DNA from: Bacteroidales bacterium UBA1800
GTDB lineage: Bacteria > Bacteroidota > Bacteroidia > Bacteroidales > VadinHA17
Length of the DNA: 34,099 nt
NCBI GenBank assembly: GCA_002319915.1
Contig: DCFQ01000048.1
Coordinates: 1 to 34,099, forward strand
Direction: 5' to 3'
The notes beneath the pieces are model-generated. The model was not told the origin of the DNA. It did not search any database and saw only the letters and a list, made by a program, of their open reading frames with translations. The position numbers were made by a program, and so were the translations under genes. Positions 7,323 through 14,490 of this stretch are shown one piece after another (positions within the stretch are counted from its first letter, which is position 1; every line of letters starts with the position of its first letter).

Positions 7323-8153
7323 ATGAAAATTGCGATCCAGGGAGAGAAAGGCTGTTTCCACGAGATGGCGGCAAGACAATACTTCAGCAATGACACGGTG
7401 GATATCGTTCCCTGTTCCACCTTTGATCTCGTTCTGAGGTCCGTGACGGAAGGTGCCGCTGATCTCGCAATGATGGCAATCGAAAACGCGAGGTCGGGAG
7501 CAATCCTGTACAACTATTCACTGATCCGGGAATCAGGGCTGAAGATGCTTGGGGAGCACAACCTGCGCATAAGCCAGAACCTGATGGCGCTTCCGGGGCA
7601 GACAATGCACGACATCCGCCAGATTAGGTCCCACCCCATAGCGCTGGCCCAATGCATGACATTCCTGAACCAGCATCCTTCGATCACCCTGGTCGAGTCA
7701 GAGGATACCGCTGGAAGCGCAAAGCTCATCGCAGAACACAAGCTGAAAAAAATAGCGGCCATCGCCTCAGCATCTGCTGCAGAGATCTACGACCTCGAGA
7801 TCCTGGCCCGGAACATCGAAACTTATCCGAAGAATTATACAAGGTTCCTTGTCATCGGAAGCGAAGACAAAATAATCAGGGACGGCAACAAGGTATCCGT
7901 TTGTTTCACCACAGGCCATAAACCGGGGTCCCTTGCGACCGTACTCGTCATCCTCGCCCATATGGATATAAACCTTACCAAGATCCAGTCGGTGCCGAGG
8001 CTCAACGGCGAATGGGAATACATGTTCTATCTTGATCTTGAATTGCCTGTAGGCTGCCCCGTTGATGCAGTCGAATCTGCCCTGAGGCCCTACACCAGCA
8101 ACATGGAAGTTCTTGGCGTTTACAACAAAGGAGAGAAACTTTATGAAAGTTAA
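7323..8153 (+). CDS. pheA: Prephenate dehydratase with C-terminal ACT domain
   Basis: Converts prephenate to phenylpyruvate on the phenylalanine branch. The 276-aa protein has a periplasmic-binding-like catalytic domain (residues 1 to about 180, with ESEDTAGSAK and the catalytic TRF motif at 173-175) and an ACT domain (about 195-270, starting PGSLATVLVIL). No chorismate mutase domain is attached; that activity is on the DAHP synthase gene. In the ACT domain the usual ESRP Phe-binding motif reads QSVP, so feedback by Phe may be altered. It is the first structural gene after the Phe/Tyr attenuator, and its end overlaps the aminotransferase start by 11 nt. Confidence 0.95.
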   Translation: MKIAIQGEKGCFHEMAARQYFSNDTVDIVPCSTFDLVLRSVTEGAADLAMMAIENARSGAILYNYSLIRESGLKMLGEHNLRISQNLMALPGQTMHDIRQIRSHPIALAQCMTFLNQHPSITLVESEDTAGSAKLIAEHKLKKIAAIASASAAEIYDLEILARNIETYPKNYTRFLVIGSEDKIIRDGNKVSVCFTTGHKPGSLATVLVILAHMDINLTKIQSVPRLNGEWEYMFYLDLELPVGCPVDAVESALRPYTSNMEVLGVYNKGEKLYES

Positions 8154-9327
8154 ACCCGCTGACCGGACCAACACGGTCCAGGAGTACTATTTCTCCCGAA
8201 AGCTCAGGCAGATCGACCAGATGCGCCAGGCCGGGAAGGATGTCATCAATCTTGGCATCGGAAGTCCTGACAGGGCCCCTTCCGCTGCAACAATCCGGAG
8301 GCTTGCCGGGGAAGCCGGTAAACCCAATGTTCACGGGTACCAGAGCTACAACGGCATCTACGCGCTCCGTAAAGCCTTTTCCGGCTGGTACCAGAGATAC
8401 TTCGGCGTCGGCCTCGATCCCGAAAATGAGATCCTGGTGCTGATGGGAAGCAAGGAAGGCATAATGCACATCACCATGGCCTTTGTGAATCCGGGCGAAG
8501 AGGTGCTGGTACCGAATCCAGGATATCCAACCTATTCATCCGTCACGAACCTTGCCGGGGGGAGGGTAAGGTATTATGACCTTGATGAAAAGAGGGTCTG
8601 GCAGCCCGACCTTGAATCCCTCGAGGAAACAGACCTATCAAGGGTGAAGCTAATGTGGATCAATTACCCCAACATGCCTACCGGAAGCAGTGCCGGTGAA
8701 GGGCTTTTCCGGAAGATCGTGGATTTCGCATCCAGGCATAACATACTGGTTTGCAATGACAATCCTTACAGTTTTATCCTGAACAACAATTATAATTCAA
8801 TACTGAGTGTTGAGGGAGCAAAGGATTACTGCCTCGAGCTCAATTCATTGAGCAAATCGCATAACATGGCCGGCTGGAGGGTAGGTATGGTAGCCGGTAA
8901 CAGCGAATACCTGAAGGAGGTCCTCAAGGTTAAGAGCAATACCGATTCAGGAATGTTCCAGCCGATGCAGATGGCTGCCGTGGAAGCGCTCGGAAATCCG
9001 GATTCATGGTATGAGGAGCTGAACTCGGTCTACCGGGAACGGCGGTCAGCGGCCGAATCGATCATGGAAATGCTGGGATGCACAATCGATCCGGACCAGG
9101 CCGGGCTTTTCCTCTGGGGAAAGATCCCGGAAAAGGTCAGTTCGTGTGAAGTGCTGGTTGAAGATATCCTTGAAAACACCAATGTCTTCATCACCCCCGG
9201 ATTCATCTTTGGCTCAAACGGAGAAAGGTTTGTCAGGATCTCCCTGTGCATGGATGAATCTCGGCTGAAAGAGGCGGGCGGACGCATTTCGTTATTTTTG
9301 GAGAGTTCAGGTTATAATCTTGTTTAA
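8143..9327 (+). CDS. Class I/II PLP-dependent aminotransferase, probably aromatic
   Basis: A 394-aa fold-type I aminotransferase. Visible motifs are VLMGSKEGIMH, PNPGYPTYSS, WINYPNMPTGS, CNDNPYSF and NSLSKSHNMAGWRVGM with the PLP Lys near residue 238. The start chosen is ATG 8143, preceded by an AAGGAGAG ribosome-binding sequence at 8128-8135; a TTG-initiated extension to 8113 would run deep into pheA and is not supported. Position between pheA and tyrA strongly suggests transamination of phenylpyruvate and 4-hydroxyphenylpyruvate (or prephenate), but specificity cannot be read from sequence; aspartate or LL-DAP-type aminotransferases are close relatives. Confidence 0.88.
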   Translation: MKVKPADRTNTVQEYYFSRKLRQIDQMRQAGKDVINLGIGSPDRAPSAATIRRLAGEAGKPNVHGYQSYNGIYALRKAFSGWYQRYFGVGLDPENEILVLMGSKEGIMHITMAFVNPGEEVLVPNPGYPTYSSVTNLAGGRVRYYDLDEKRVWQPDLESLEETDLSRVKLMWINYPNMPTGSSAGEGLFRKIVDFASRHNILVCNDNPYSFILNNNYNSILSVEGAKDYCLELNSLSKSHNMAGWRVGMVAGNSEYLKEVLKVKSNTDSGMFQPMQMAAVEALGNPDSWYEELNSVYRERRSAAESIMEMLGCTIDPDQAGLFLWGKIPEKVSSCEVLVEDILENTNVFITPGFIFGSNGERFVRISLCMDESRLKEAGGRISLFLESSGYNLV

Positions 9328-9348
9328 TTCTTAACTAAGGCTGGAGAG

Positions 9349-10194
9349 ATGACTGTAGGAGTAATTGGGATAGGACTGATTGGAGGGTCGCTGATGATCG
9401 ACCTGCGGAAGAGAGGCTTTGCAAGCAGGATAATCGGTGTCGACTCAAATATGCAGCACAGGAACATTGCCCTCCTCTGCGGACTTGTCGATGAGACGGA
9501 TTCCCTGGAAAATGCTGTTGACAGGTGTGACCTGATCATACTCAGTTCCCCGGTCGATTCGAACTGCTCGATGCTGCCAGAGATCCTCGACAGGGTGGGC
9601 GGCACCGGCAAGGTAGTGACCGACATGGGATCCACGAAGGGGAGCATTGCGAGGATCTCGGTGAATCATCCAAACCGCGGAAGATATGTGGCGCTTCACC
9701 CGATGGCCGGAACGGAATTCTCGGGTCCGCTTGCCGCCATAGGGAAGCTTTTTGATTATAAGACGGCAATAATCTGTGACCGTGAGCTGAGTGATCCTGA
9801 CGCCCTTGATGTTGTGGAGAAAATGGCCGACACGCTCAATATGCGCAAGGTGTACATGAATTCGAGCGATCATGATGTTCATGTCGCCTACGTCTCCCAC
9901 ATTTCCCACATTACATCATTCGCACTCGCACTGAGTGTCCTTGATAAAGAGCAGGAGGAACAGAATATTCTTGCGCTTGCCGGTGGAGGTTTTGAAAGCA
10001 CAGTGCGTCTCGCCAAAAGTAACGGTGAGACCTGGGCCCCGATCTTCCTCGAGAATTCCAGTTACATTCTCGAGGTGATGGATACCTATATCGAAAAGAT
10101 GAATCAGTTCAGGAAAATGATCGCTGATAGGGACAAGGAAGGGCTGAAACAGCTCATGGAAGAAGCTAATAAGATCAGGAAAATATTGAATTAA
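9349..10194 (+). CDS. tyrA: Prephenate dehydrogenase
   Basis: NAD(P)-dependent oxidative decarboxylation of prephenate to 4-hydroxyphenylpyruvate for tyrosine synthesis. The 281-aa protein has an N-terminal Rossmann fold (GVIGIGLIGGSL at residues 4-15; IIGVDSN), the TDMGSTKG and HPMAGTEFSG segments with the catalytic His, and a helical C-terminal dimerisation region. The family contains stand-alone and mutase-fused forms; this one is stand-alone. It sits 21 nt after the aminotransferase and 11 nt before the DAHP synthase gene. Confidence 0.94.
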   Translation: MTVGVIGIGLIGGSLMIDLRKRGFASRIIGVDSNMQHRNIALLCGLVDETDSLENAVDRCDLIILSSPVDSNCSMLPEILDRVGGTGKVVTDMGSTKGSIARISVNHPNRGRYVALHPMAGTEFSGPLAAIGKLFDYKTAIICDRELSDPDALDVVEKMADTLNMRKVYMNSSDHDVHVAYVSHISHITSFALALSVLDKEQEEQNILALAGGGFESTVRLAKSNGETWAPIFLENSSYILEVMDTYIEKMNQFRKMIADRDKEGLKQLMEEANKIRKILN

Positions 10195-10205
10195 AAGACA
10201 TTACA

Positions 10206-11321
10206 ATGGTAGTCAAATTACAGGCGATAACAGTAAATGAGTGGAAAGGCTACAAGCAGAGACCTTTCCTCATCGCGGGTCCGTGCAGTGCGGAAACTGA
10301 AGAACAGGTGATGGAGACCGCACGGCAGATCGCTGCGCTTGACCAGGTAAGCGTGTTCCGGGCGGGTATCTGGAAACCAAGGACAAGGCCCAATTCATTC
10401 GAAGGTGTCGGGACCGAAGGGCTCAAATGGCTGCGGAGAGTAAAACAGGAGACCGGCCTCATGGTTGCGACCGAGGTGGCAAATGAAAAGCATGTTTACG
10501 AAGCACTTAAATACGGGATCGACATGCTCTGGATCGGTGCCAGGACCTCGGTGAATCCTTTCACTGTGCAGGAGATATCCGATGCACTCAACGGTGTCGA
10601 TGTAATGGTCCTCGTCAAGAACCCGATCAATCCTGACCTGGACCTCTGGACAGGTGCGATCGAGAGGGTAGCCAGGGCTGGCATAACAAGGCTCGGAGCC
10701 ATTCACAGGGGATTTTCCGCCTACGAGAAAACCGTCTACAGGAATCAGCCCAACTGGCAGCTTCCGATCGAACTCAGGCGCAGGATACCGGATCTCCCGA
10801 TAATCTGCGACCCAAGCCATATTTCGGGATCAAGGGAATACCTGTATGAATTGTCGCAAAAGGCGATGGACCTGAACTTTGACGGGCTGATGATCGAATC
10901 GCATATCAATCCCGACAAGGCATTGAGCGACGCCGCACAGCAGGTCACGCCTAACGACCTCAGGGAACTCCTGAGCCGCCTTATCCTCCGCAGCCCTGTA
11001 GCTTCGGATCCAAGGCTTCTCGATATCCTTGGAGAACTTAGGCAGCAGATAGACGTATTCGACGATGCACTGGTCGACATCCTCGAAAAAAGGATGAAGA
11101 TTGCGGAAACCATCGGCCAGTACAAAAAAGAGAATAATATTACTATCTTGCAGACAACACGCTGGGATGAAATTATAAGGAAGGTAATGGTCAATGGCGT
11201 TGCAAAAGGACTGAGCAGCGAAATGATAGATACCATATTCAAGGCCATTCACCAGGAATCGATCAACCACCAGATGAGAGTAATGAACAACGGAGCCCTC
11301 AGCGGGAAAAAGACCGGATAA
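10206..11321 (+). CDS. DAHP synthase (type I-beta) fused to chorismate mutase
   Basis: Bifunctional enzyme joining the first step of the shikimate pathway to chorismate mutase. Residues about 10-260 form the KDO8P synthase-like DAHP synthase barrel (LIAGPCSAET; FRAGIWKPRTRPNSFEG; VLVKNPINPD; GAIHRGFS; ICDPSHISG). Residues about 280-360 form an AroQ-type helical mutase (LRQQIDVFDDALVDILEKRMKIAETIGQYK; ITILQTTRWDEI). In such fusions the mutase often acts as the allosteric sensor for prephenate or chorismate. It is 371 aa long and ends 3 nt before aroA. It supplies the mutase missing from the separate pheA and tyrA. Confidence 0.94.
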   Translation: MVVKLQAITVNEWKGYKQRPFLIAGPCSAETEEQVMETARQIAALDQVSVFRAGIWKPRTRPNSFEGVGTEGLKWLRRVKQETGLMVATEVANEKHVYEALKYGIDMLWIGARTSVNPFTVQEISDALNGVDVMVLVKNPINPDLDLWTGAIERVARAGITRLGAIHRGFSAYEKTVYRNQPNWQLPIELRRRIPDLPIICDPSHISGSREYLYELSQKAMDLNFDGLMIESHINPDKALSDAAQQVTPNDLRELLSRLILRSPVASDPRLLDILGELRQQIDVFDDALVDILEKRMKIAETIGQYKKENNITILQTTRWDEIIRKVMVNGVAKGLSSEMIDTIFKAIHQESINHQMRVMNNGALSGKKTG

Positions 11322-11324
11322 AAG

Positions 11325-12575
11325 ATGGAACGTACAGTAGAGCCTGGATTCTTAAAGGGTGAGGTGAAAGCGCCGCCATCCAAGAGCATGACCCAGAGAG
11401 CCATAGCAGCCGCCATGCTTGCAAGCGGGGAAAGCATGATCAGGAACCCGTCCTATAGCGACGACTGCCTCGCGGCGATGAGCATTGCAGTAGGCCTCGG
11501 AGCAACTGTGGCCCCCGGCAATGGGCTTCTCAGGGTGACAGGCTGCAGGGGACTTAAGGAAAACAAGCTCAATTGCGGTGAATCAGGCCTGGCAATCCGG
11601 ATGTTCTCACCCGTGGCTTCGCTGTACCCCGAAGAAATAATCATGTCAGGAGCAGGCTCTCTCAAAAACAGGCCGATGGCAATGGTGGAAGATGCTCTGA
11701 ACCAGCTTGGTGTGAAATGCACAACATCCGGCGGGTACCTTCCTCTCTCAATCAGGGGTCCTCTGAAAGGCGGAAACTGTGAGATCGACGGATCTGTAAG
11801 CTCCCAGCTCCTCACAGGGCTGCTTATGGCACTCCCATCAGCGAAAAGGGATTCGGTGATAAGCGTGAAAAACCTCAAAAGCAGGCCTTACATTGATATG
11901 ACCATCGGGATCCTGAAGGAATTCGGGATCACTGTTGAGAATGAGAACTATGAGCTGTTCAGGATAAAAGGCAACCAGGAATTCCTTTCAAGGGAATATG
12001 AAGTAGAGGGAGACTGGAGCGGAGGAGCATTCCTCCTTGTTGCCGGAGCAATAAACGGCGATATCATGGTAACCGGCTTAAAGGCAGATAGTTTCCAGAG
12101 CGATAAGGCGATCCTGACCGCCCTTGAAATGGCCGGTGCTGATCTCAGGGTGACCGGCAGCAGCATCAAGGTCTCCGGCTCCGCACTGAAAGCATTTGAA
12201 TTTGATGCCACGGAATCGCCCGACCTTTTCCCGCCAGCCGTAACATTGGCTGCGTTTTGCAAAGGGACCTCAAAGATAAAAGGAGCTTCAAGGCTTGTAC
12301 ACAAGGAGAGTAACAGGTCAGCAGCCCTTATCGGGGAATTCGGGAAAATGGATATAAAGGTCGAACAGAAAGACGATTACCTGTTCATCACCGGAGGAAG
12401 GCCGAAAGCATCAAGAGTGACATCCCACGATGACCACAGGATCGCGATGGCAGCTGCCGTAGCAGCACTGGGCGCCACCGGGAAGATATCAATAAAAGAC
12501 TCGCACTGCGTTGCGAAATCCTACCCGGGCTTCTTTGATGATCTCCGCAAGTTGGGGGCAACGGTCATCGAATAG
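11325..12575 (+). CDS. aroA: 3-phosphoshikimate 1-carboxyvinyltransferase (EPSP synthase)
   Basis: Transfers enolpyruvate from PEP to shikimate 3-phosphate. At 416 aa it is normal length. Visible are the S3P-binding PPSKSMTQRA near residue 20, NCGESGLAIRMFSP, the SSQLLTGLLMALP segment, ESPDLFP, and the DDHRIAMAAAVAALG segment followed by CVAKSYPGFFDDL. It is the last gene of the aromatic operon; other shikimate genes must lie elsewhere. A short hairpin over its stop codon (12574-12593) may end the transcript. Confidence 0.95.
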   Translation: MERTVEPGFLKGEVKAPPSKSMTQRAIAAAMLASGESMIRNPSYSDDCLAAMSIAVGLGATVAPGNGLLRVTGCRGLKENKLNCGESGLAIRMFSPVASLYPEEIIMSGAGSLKNRPMAMVEDALNQLGVKCTTSGGYLPLSIRGPLKGGNCEIDGSVSSQLLTGLLMALPSAKRDSVISVKNLKSRPYIDMTIGILKEFGITVENENYELFRIKGNQEFLSREYEVEGDWSGGAFLLVAGAINGDIMVTGLKADSFQSDKAILTALEMAGADLRVTGSSIKVSGSALKAFEFDATESPDLFPPAVTLAAFCKGTSKIKGASRLVHKESNRSAALIGEFGKMDIKVEQKDDYLFITGGRPKASRVTSHDDHRIAMAAAVAALGATGKISIKDSHCVAKSYPGFFDDLRKLGATVIE

Positions 12576-12595
12576 CAGGTTTCTGATCCTGCTTT
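12574..12595 (+). terminator. Weak hairpin at the aroA stop codon
   Basis: 6-bp inverted repeat AGCAGG (12574-12579) and CCTGCT (12588-12593) followed by only TTCC. It overlaps the aroA TAG. Stem and T tract are both short, so it is at best a weak terminator. Confidence 0.35.
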
Positions 12596-12842
12596 CCAGA
12601 AGTCATTTATGTATCGCCATTTCAGGGCTTCTGATGAGTATGAGGCACAGGTGGATAAGATCTCTCCGGAGATCAAAGTCTAGCAGGTGAGGGACCCAAA
12701 TAGATATTTATAAAGGAGAGGAACTTTGATGTCCCTCACGACAATCAAATACCAACTTAATGATTTTAATGATTTTGCGTCAAAATCATGAAATTTCTTT
12801 ATTTTTATTTGGGAATTAGATTTTTTTACTATTTTTGACGCT
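12576..12842. other. Long intergenic region between aroA and the trp leader
   Basis: No convincing gene. It holds a 9-bp inverted repeat with a 35-nt spacer (12687-12695 GTGAGGGAC; 12731-12739 GTCCCTCAC), a tandem 9-mer AATGATTTT (12759-12767, 12768-12776), and an 8-bp perfect inverted repeat with 5-nt loop (12769-12776 ATGATTTT; 12782-12789 AAAATCAT) followed by a T-rich stretch. The last element could terminate aroA read-through or act as an operator for the downstream promoter. A 24-codon ORF at 12609-12683 has no recognisable features. Confidence 0.5.
12808..12837 (+). promoter_or_regulatory. Candidate Bacteroidota promoter of the trp leader
   Basis: TTTG at 12808-12811 and TATTTTTG at 12830-12837, spacing 18 nt, resemble the -33 and -7 boxes. 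The predicted transcription start (about 12842) would fall almost on the leader ATG at 12843, so the leader peptide would be leaderless or nearly so. A weaker alternative is TTTG 12774-12777 with TATTTTTA 12800-12807, spacing 22 nt. Confidence 0.5.
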
Positions 12843-12893
12843 ATGAAAGCAATAGAATTATATATCTGGTCTTGGCGCAGCTCAAAATTTTAA
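12843..12893 (+). CDS. Trp-containing leader peptide (attenuator peptide)
   Basis: A 16-codon ORF, ATG 12843 to TAA 12891-12893, encoding MKAIELYIWSWRSSKF with Trp codons at 12867-12869 and 12873-12875. Two Trp codons one residue apart in a 16-residue peptide, upstream of a strong terminator and a tryptophan synthase gene, is the trpL arrangement. The segment just after the Trp codons begins the first RNA pairing element, as expected of a translation-coupled attenuator. Recognised by composition and context, not by homology. Confidence 0.85.
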   Translation: MKAIELYIWSWRSSKF

Positions 12894-12957
12894 GCTGTGA
12901 ATAAGGCCGTTATATAATTATAGAAGATATTGATTACAAAGGCACGCTGTTCACAGC
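12876..12957 (+). promoter_or_regulatory. Alternative RNA pairings of the trp attenuator (1:2 and 2:3)
   Basis: Segment 1 (12876-12882 CGCAGCT) pairs with 12893-12899 (AGCTGTG), one pair being G-U, to form a protector hairpin. Segment 2 (12894-12901 GCTGTGAA) can instead pair perfectly with segment 3 (12950-12957 TTCACAGC), which covers the loop and first four bases of the 3' arm of the terminator. A ribosome stalled on the Trp codons would mask segment 1 and permit 2:3; a ribosome at the stop codon would mask segment 2 and permit the terminator. Confidence 0.7.
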
Positions 12958-12970
12958 GTGCCTTTTTTAT
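12938..12970 (+). terminator. Attenuator terminator upstream of trpB2
   Basis: Perfect 12-bp stem (12938-12949 AAAGGCACGCTG; 12954-12965 CAGCGTGCCTTT) with loop TTCA and six T's at 12963-12968. A very strong intrinsic terminator, 43 nt after its stem before the trpB2 ATG, and not preceded by any gene other than the short leader ORF. Confidence 0.9.
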
Positions 12971-13007
12971 TTGGCAATAACAATCAATTATCTAATAAAT
13001 TAAAATT

Positions 13008-14369
13008 ATGGAAAATCTCAGAAAAATCTTATTGGCCGAAAGCGAAATGCCCAGGCACTGGTACAACATTGTGGCAGACATGCCAAATAAGCCGCTGCCG
13101 CCGCTTCATCCCGCCACAAGGCAGCCGATTGGCCCGGAGGCTCTTGCAGCAGTGTTCCCGATGGAACTGATTAAGCAGGAAGTATCGGCAGAAAGGTACA
13201 TCGAGATCCCCGATGAGGTTCGTGACCTCTATTTCACCTACCGCCCCTCCCCTGTCTTCAGGGCTTCAAACCTTGAAAAGGCCCTCGGCACGAAAAGCAA
13301 GATCTATTACAAATATGAGGGGGGTAATTATTCGGGATCACACAAGGCCAACACGGCAATTGCGCAAGCTTATTACAACAAAAAGGAGGGCGTGCGAAGG
13401 ATCACGACCGAGACCGGGGCGGGCCAGTGGGGCAGCGCCATGAGCTTTGCATGCAATCACTTCGGGCTCGAGCTGCTGGTCTTCATGGTAAAGGTGAGCT
13501 ACGACCAGAAACCGGGAAGGAAGCTCCTTATGAATACTTACAATGCCAAGGTGGTGCCCTCGCCATCCACCATGACGGTTGCCGGACGCAAGATCCTGGA
13601 AACATTCCCGGATTCGCCAGGAAGCCTGGGGATCGCAATTTCCGAAGCCATGGAAATAGCGGCCGAGGATCCCTATACAAAATACTCCCTCGGAAGCGTT
13701 CTGAACCATGTGATCCTTCACCAGACGATCATTGGACAGGAAGCTTTGCTGCAGATGGAAAAAGCGGGGGATTATCCGGATGTGGTGATTGGATGCTTCG
13801 GAGGCGGGTCAAATTTCTCCGGGATAGCATTCCCGTTCCTCAGGGAAAACCTCGTGAACGATAAAAAGACGCGCCTTCTCACGATTGAACCCTCCTCATG
13901 CCCGAAGCTTACAAAAGGTAAGTTCATGTATGATTTCGGCGATTCTGCAGGAATGACTCCCCTACTCCCCATGTTCACGCTTGGCCACAATTTCATCCCT
14001 GAGAAGATCCATGCAGGCGGGCTGAGGTATCACGGGGCTGGAGTCCTCGTCAGCCAGCTGCTGAAGGACGGGCTGATAGAGGCAAGGGCCAAGATGCAGA
14101 GAGAGTGCTTCGAGGGCGGGGTCCTTTTCGCCCGCACCGAAGGGATCCTGCCTGCCCCGGAATCAACCTACGCGATCGCGGGTGCACTCGACGAAGCAAG
14201 AAAGGCCGACCTGGAAGGAGTTTCAAAAACAATCCTTTTCAACCTTAGCGGACACGGTCACTTCGATATCTCAGCATATGAAAAGTACTTTGAGAACAAC
14301 CTGCCGGATCATGAGATGACAAAGGCTGAGGTGGAAGCAGCAATTGCAAGCATCGAACTCCCGGGGTAA
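13008..14369 (+). CDS. trpB: Tryptophan synthase beta chain, TrpB2 type
   Basis: PLP enzyme (fold type II) condensing indole with serine to give tryptophan. The 453-aa length and the segments RPSPVFRASNLEKALG, YKYEGGNYSGSHKANTA (PLP Lys near residue 113), ITTETGAGQWGSA and VIGCFGGGSNFSG place it in the longer TrpB2 group, not the TrpB1 that pairs with TrpA. No trpA or other trp gene is adjacent, so it may act alone in indole salvage or as a second beta chain. It is preceded by a Trp-codon leader and attenuator, good evidence that the cell treats it as a tryptophan-supply gene. TrpB2-like proteins are sometimes annotated as pseudo-synthases; the substrate is therefore inference. Confidence 0.92.
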   Translation: MENLRKILLAESEMPRHWYNIVADMPNKPLPPLHPATRQPIGPEALAAVFPMELIKQEVSAERYIEIPDEVRDLYFTYRPSPVFRASNLEKALGTKSKIYYKYEGGNYSGSHKANTAIAQAYYNKKEGVRRITTETGAGQWGSAMSFACNHFGLELLVFMVKVSYDQKPGRKLLMNTYNAKVVPSPSTMTVAGRKILETFPDSPGSLGIAISEAMEIAAEDPYTKYSLGSVLNHVILHQTIIGQEALLQMEKAGDYPDVVIGCFGGGSNFSGIAFPFLRENLVNDKKTRLLTIEPSSCPKLTKGKFMYDFGDSAGMTPLLPMFTLGHNFIPEKIHAGGLRYHGAGVLVSQLLKDGLIEARAKMQRECFEGGVLFARTEGILPAPESTYAIAGALDEARKADLEGVSKTILFNLSGHGHFDISAYEKYFENNLPDHEMTKAEVEAAIASIELPG

Positions 14370-14379
14370 TAATATTTTC

Positions 14380-14484
14380 CTCTGTGTCTTCTCCGTGTTG
14401 GTGCGCCCCCCAGCCCCCTGAAGGGGGTGAAAGTCCCCTTTAGGGGATTTAGGGGCCTTATTGTTGCACAGAGGAGACACGGAG
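14380..14484. repeat. Nested palindromic repeat between convergent trpB and NIPSNAP genes
   Basis: Outer arms CTCTGTGTCTTCTCCGTG (14380-14397) and CACAGAGGAGACACGGAG (14467-14484) are inverted repeats with a few C/T mismatches. Inside sits a second element rich in AGCCCCCTGAAGGGGGTG and TCCCCTTTAGGGG units (14411-14456) that fold into two hairpins. Genes converge on it from both sides, so it may work as a two-way terminator. Confidence 0.7.
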
Positions 14485-14490
14485 ATTCCA

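Noticed and set aside
8113..8142. Upstream TTG start for the aminotransferase
   Set aside because: It would extend the overlap with pheA; the ATG at 8143 has a good ribosome-binding sequence and a normal family N-terminus.
12609..12683. 24-codon ORF between aroA and the trp leader
   Set aside because: No amino-acid run, no terminator right behind it, no recognisable family. It could be chance; unlike the ORF at 12843 it has no regulatory context.
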